A model generated the notes under the pieces. It made no database searches, was not told where the DNA came from, and was given only the letters and a program-made list of their open reading frames with translations. From Oscillospiraceae bacterium (GTDB lineage Bacteria > Bacillota > Clostridia > Oscillospirales > Oscillospiraceae): DNA of 7,033 bases. Each line of letters opens with the position of its first letter. Positions within the stretch are counted from its first letter, which is position 1. A program made the position numbers and the translations under genes. Below are positions 6,573 to 7,033 of this stretch, piece by piece. The DNA lies in the NCBI GenBank assembly GCA_017400415.1, contig JAFPTE010000225.1:1-7033 (forward strand), in the 5' to 3' direction.

Positions 6573-7033
6573 ATGCGTCAACGTCTGGCGGACTATGTTG
6601 CAGACTTCCTTGTACAACGTGGAGTAACGGATGTATTTTCCGTTGTGGGCGGGGGAGCGATGCACCTGAACGATGCTCTGGGACACAATCCGGGCCTTCA
6701 CGTCACCTACAATCACCATGAACAGGCCTGCGCAATTGCTGCGGAGGCCTATGCACGCCTGGACAACAGAATCGCTGCGGTCTGCGTTACCACCGGCCCC
6801 GGCGGCACAAATGCGCTTACCGGAGTTGTGGGAGGATGGCTGGACTCCATACCGATGTTTATAATAAGCGGCCAGGTGCGCTACGACACCACCGCCCGTT
6901 TCGCCTATGCCGCCTCCGGAGCCGAGGTCCGTGCCATGGGGGACCAGGAGTACGACATTACGAAGGCTGTACAGCATATGACAAAGTATGCCGTTATGAT
7001 TGAGGACCCTCTCAGCATCCGATATCACCTTGA
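6573..7033 (+). CDS. Thiamine-diphosphate-dependent enzyme, acetolactate-synthase-like, possibly YerE-like (3' truncated)
   Basis: The first 153 codons are present and the frame is still open at the window edge. They form the N-terminal (Pyr) domain of the acetolactate synthase/pyruvate decarboxylase superfamily: LADYVADFLVQRGVTDVFSV (5-24), the HHEQACAIAAEAYAR segment (48-62) with E50 as the expected cofactor-activating glutamate, TTGPGGTNALTGVVGGWLDS (72-91) and the IPMFIISGQV strand (92-101). The ThDP-binding GDG domain would lie outside the window. The start is supported by GGGAGG at 6559-6564, 8 nt upstream, and it follows the GtrA gene by 16 nt. Beside rfbFHG, the best-known analogue is YerE of yersiniose synthesis, which adds an acetyl unit from pyruvate to C-4 of CDP-4-keto-3,6-dideoxyglucose. 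That role is inferred from context; ordinary acetolactate synthase or another decarboxylase-type enzyme cannot be excluded from this half. Confidence 0.87.
   Translation, partial: MRQRLADYVADFLVQRGVTDVFSVVGGGAMHLNDALGHNPGLHVTYNHHEQACAIAAEAYARLDNRIAAVCVTTGPGGTNALTGVVGGWLDSIPMFIISGQVRYDTTARFAYAASGAEVRAMGDQEYDITKAVQHMTKYAVMIEDPLSIRYHL

Noticed and set aside
6573..7033. The ThDP gene as a housekeeping acetolactate synthase (ilvB)
   Set aside because: Not fully excluded, but its place directly after rfbFHG and GtrA genes favours a sugar-modifying role. No ilv genes are seen.

Overview
The window is a GC-rich bacterial fragment holding one tightly packed plus-strand operon for an unusual CDP-linked sugar and its transfer at the membrane. 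Protein style, long membrane-anchored YfhO-type protein, codon preference and strong AGGAGG-type ribosome sites suggest a GC-rich Firmicute such as a gut clostridial (Oscillospiraceae-like) organism. This is an inference; no marker gene is present.

Layout: positions 1-77 are the last 24 codons of an upstream protein with a beta-rich, secreted or pilin-like tail and distinctive GTT/GCT-type codons. Positions 78-227 are non-coding and hold a strong intrinsic terminator (155-188). From 228 onward there are six genes on the plus strand: (1) a 908-aa YfhO-family polytopic membrane protein (GT-C glycosyltransferase fold), 228-2954; (2) rfbF, glucose-1-phosphate cytidylyltransferase, 2951-3733; (3) rfbH, the PLP/[2Fe-2S] CDP-4-keto-6-deoxyglucose 3-dehydrase (E1), 3736-5070; (4) rfbG, CDP-glucose 4,6-dehydratase, 5067-6107; (5) a GtrA/GtcA-family four-helix membrane protein, 6107-6556; (6) the first 153 codons of a thiamine-diphosphate enzyme of the acetolactate-synthase type, 6573 to the window edge. 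Neighbouring genes overlap by 1-4 nt or are separated by at most 16 nt.

How they work together: RfbF makes CDP-glucose, RfbG converts it to CDP-4-keto-6-deoxyglucose, and RfbH begins C-3 deoxygenation, giving CDP-4-keto-3,6-dideoxyglucose. The ThDP enzyme in the same operon fits a YerE-like step, in which a two-carbon unit from pyruvate is added at the C-4 ketone to give a branched, yersiniose-like sugar. The GtrA protein could move a polyprenyl-phosphate-linked sugar across the membrane, and the YfhO-type protein could transfer it to an acceptor outside the cell. Two expected parts are not in the window: the E3 reductase partner of RfbH and a cytoplasmic polyprenyl-phosphate glycosyltransferase (CsbB/GtrB type). 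The window ends inside the ThDP gene, so they may lie downstream. The acceptor is unknown; the surface-like protein ending just upstream is a speculative candidate.
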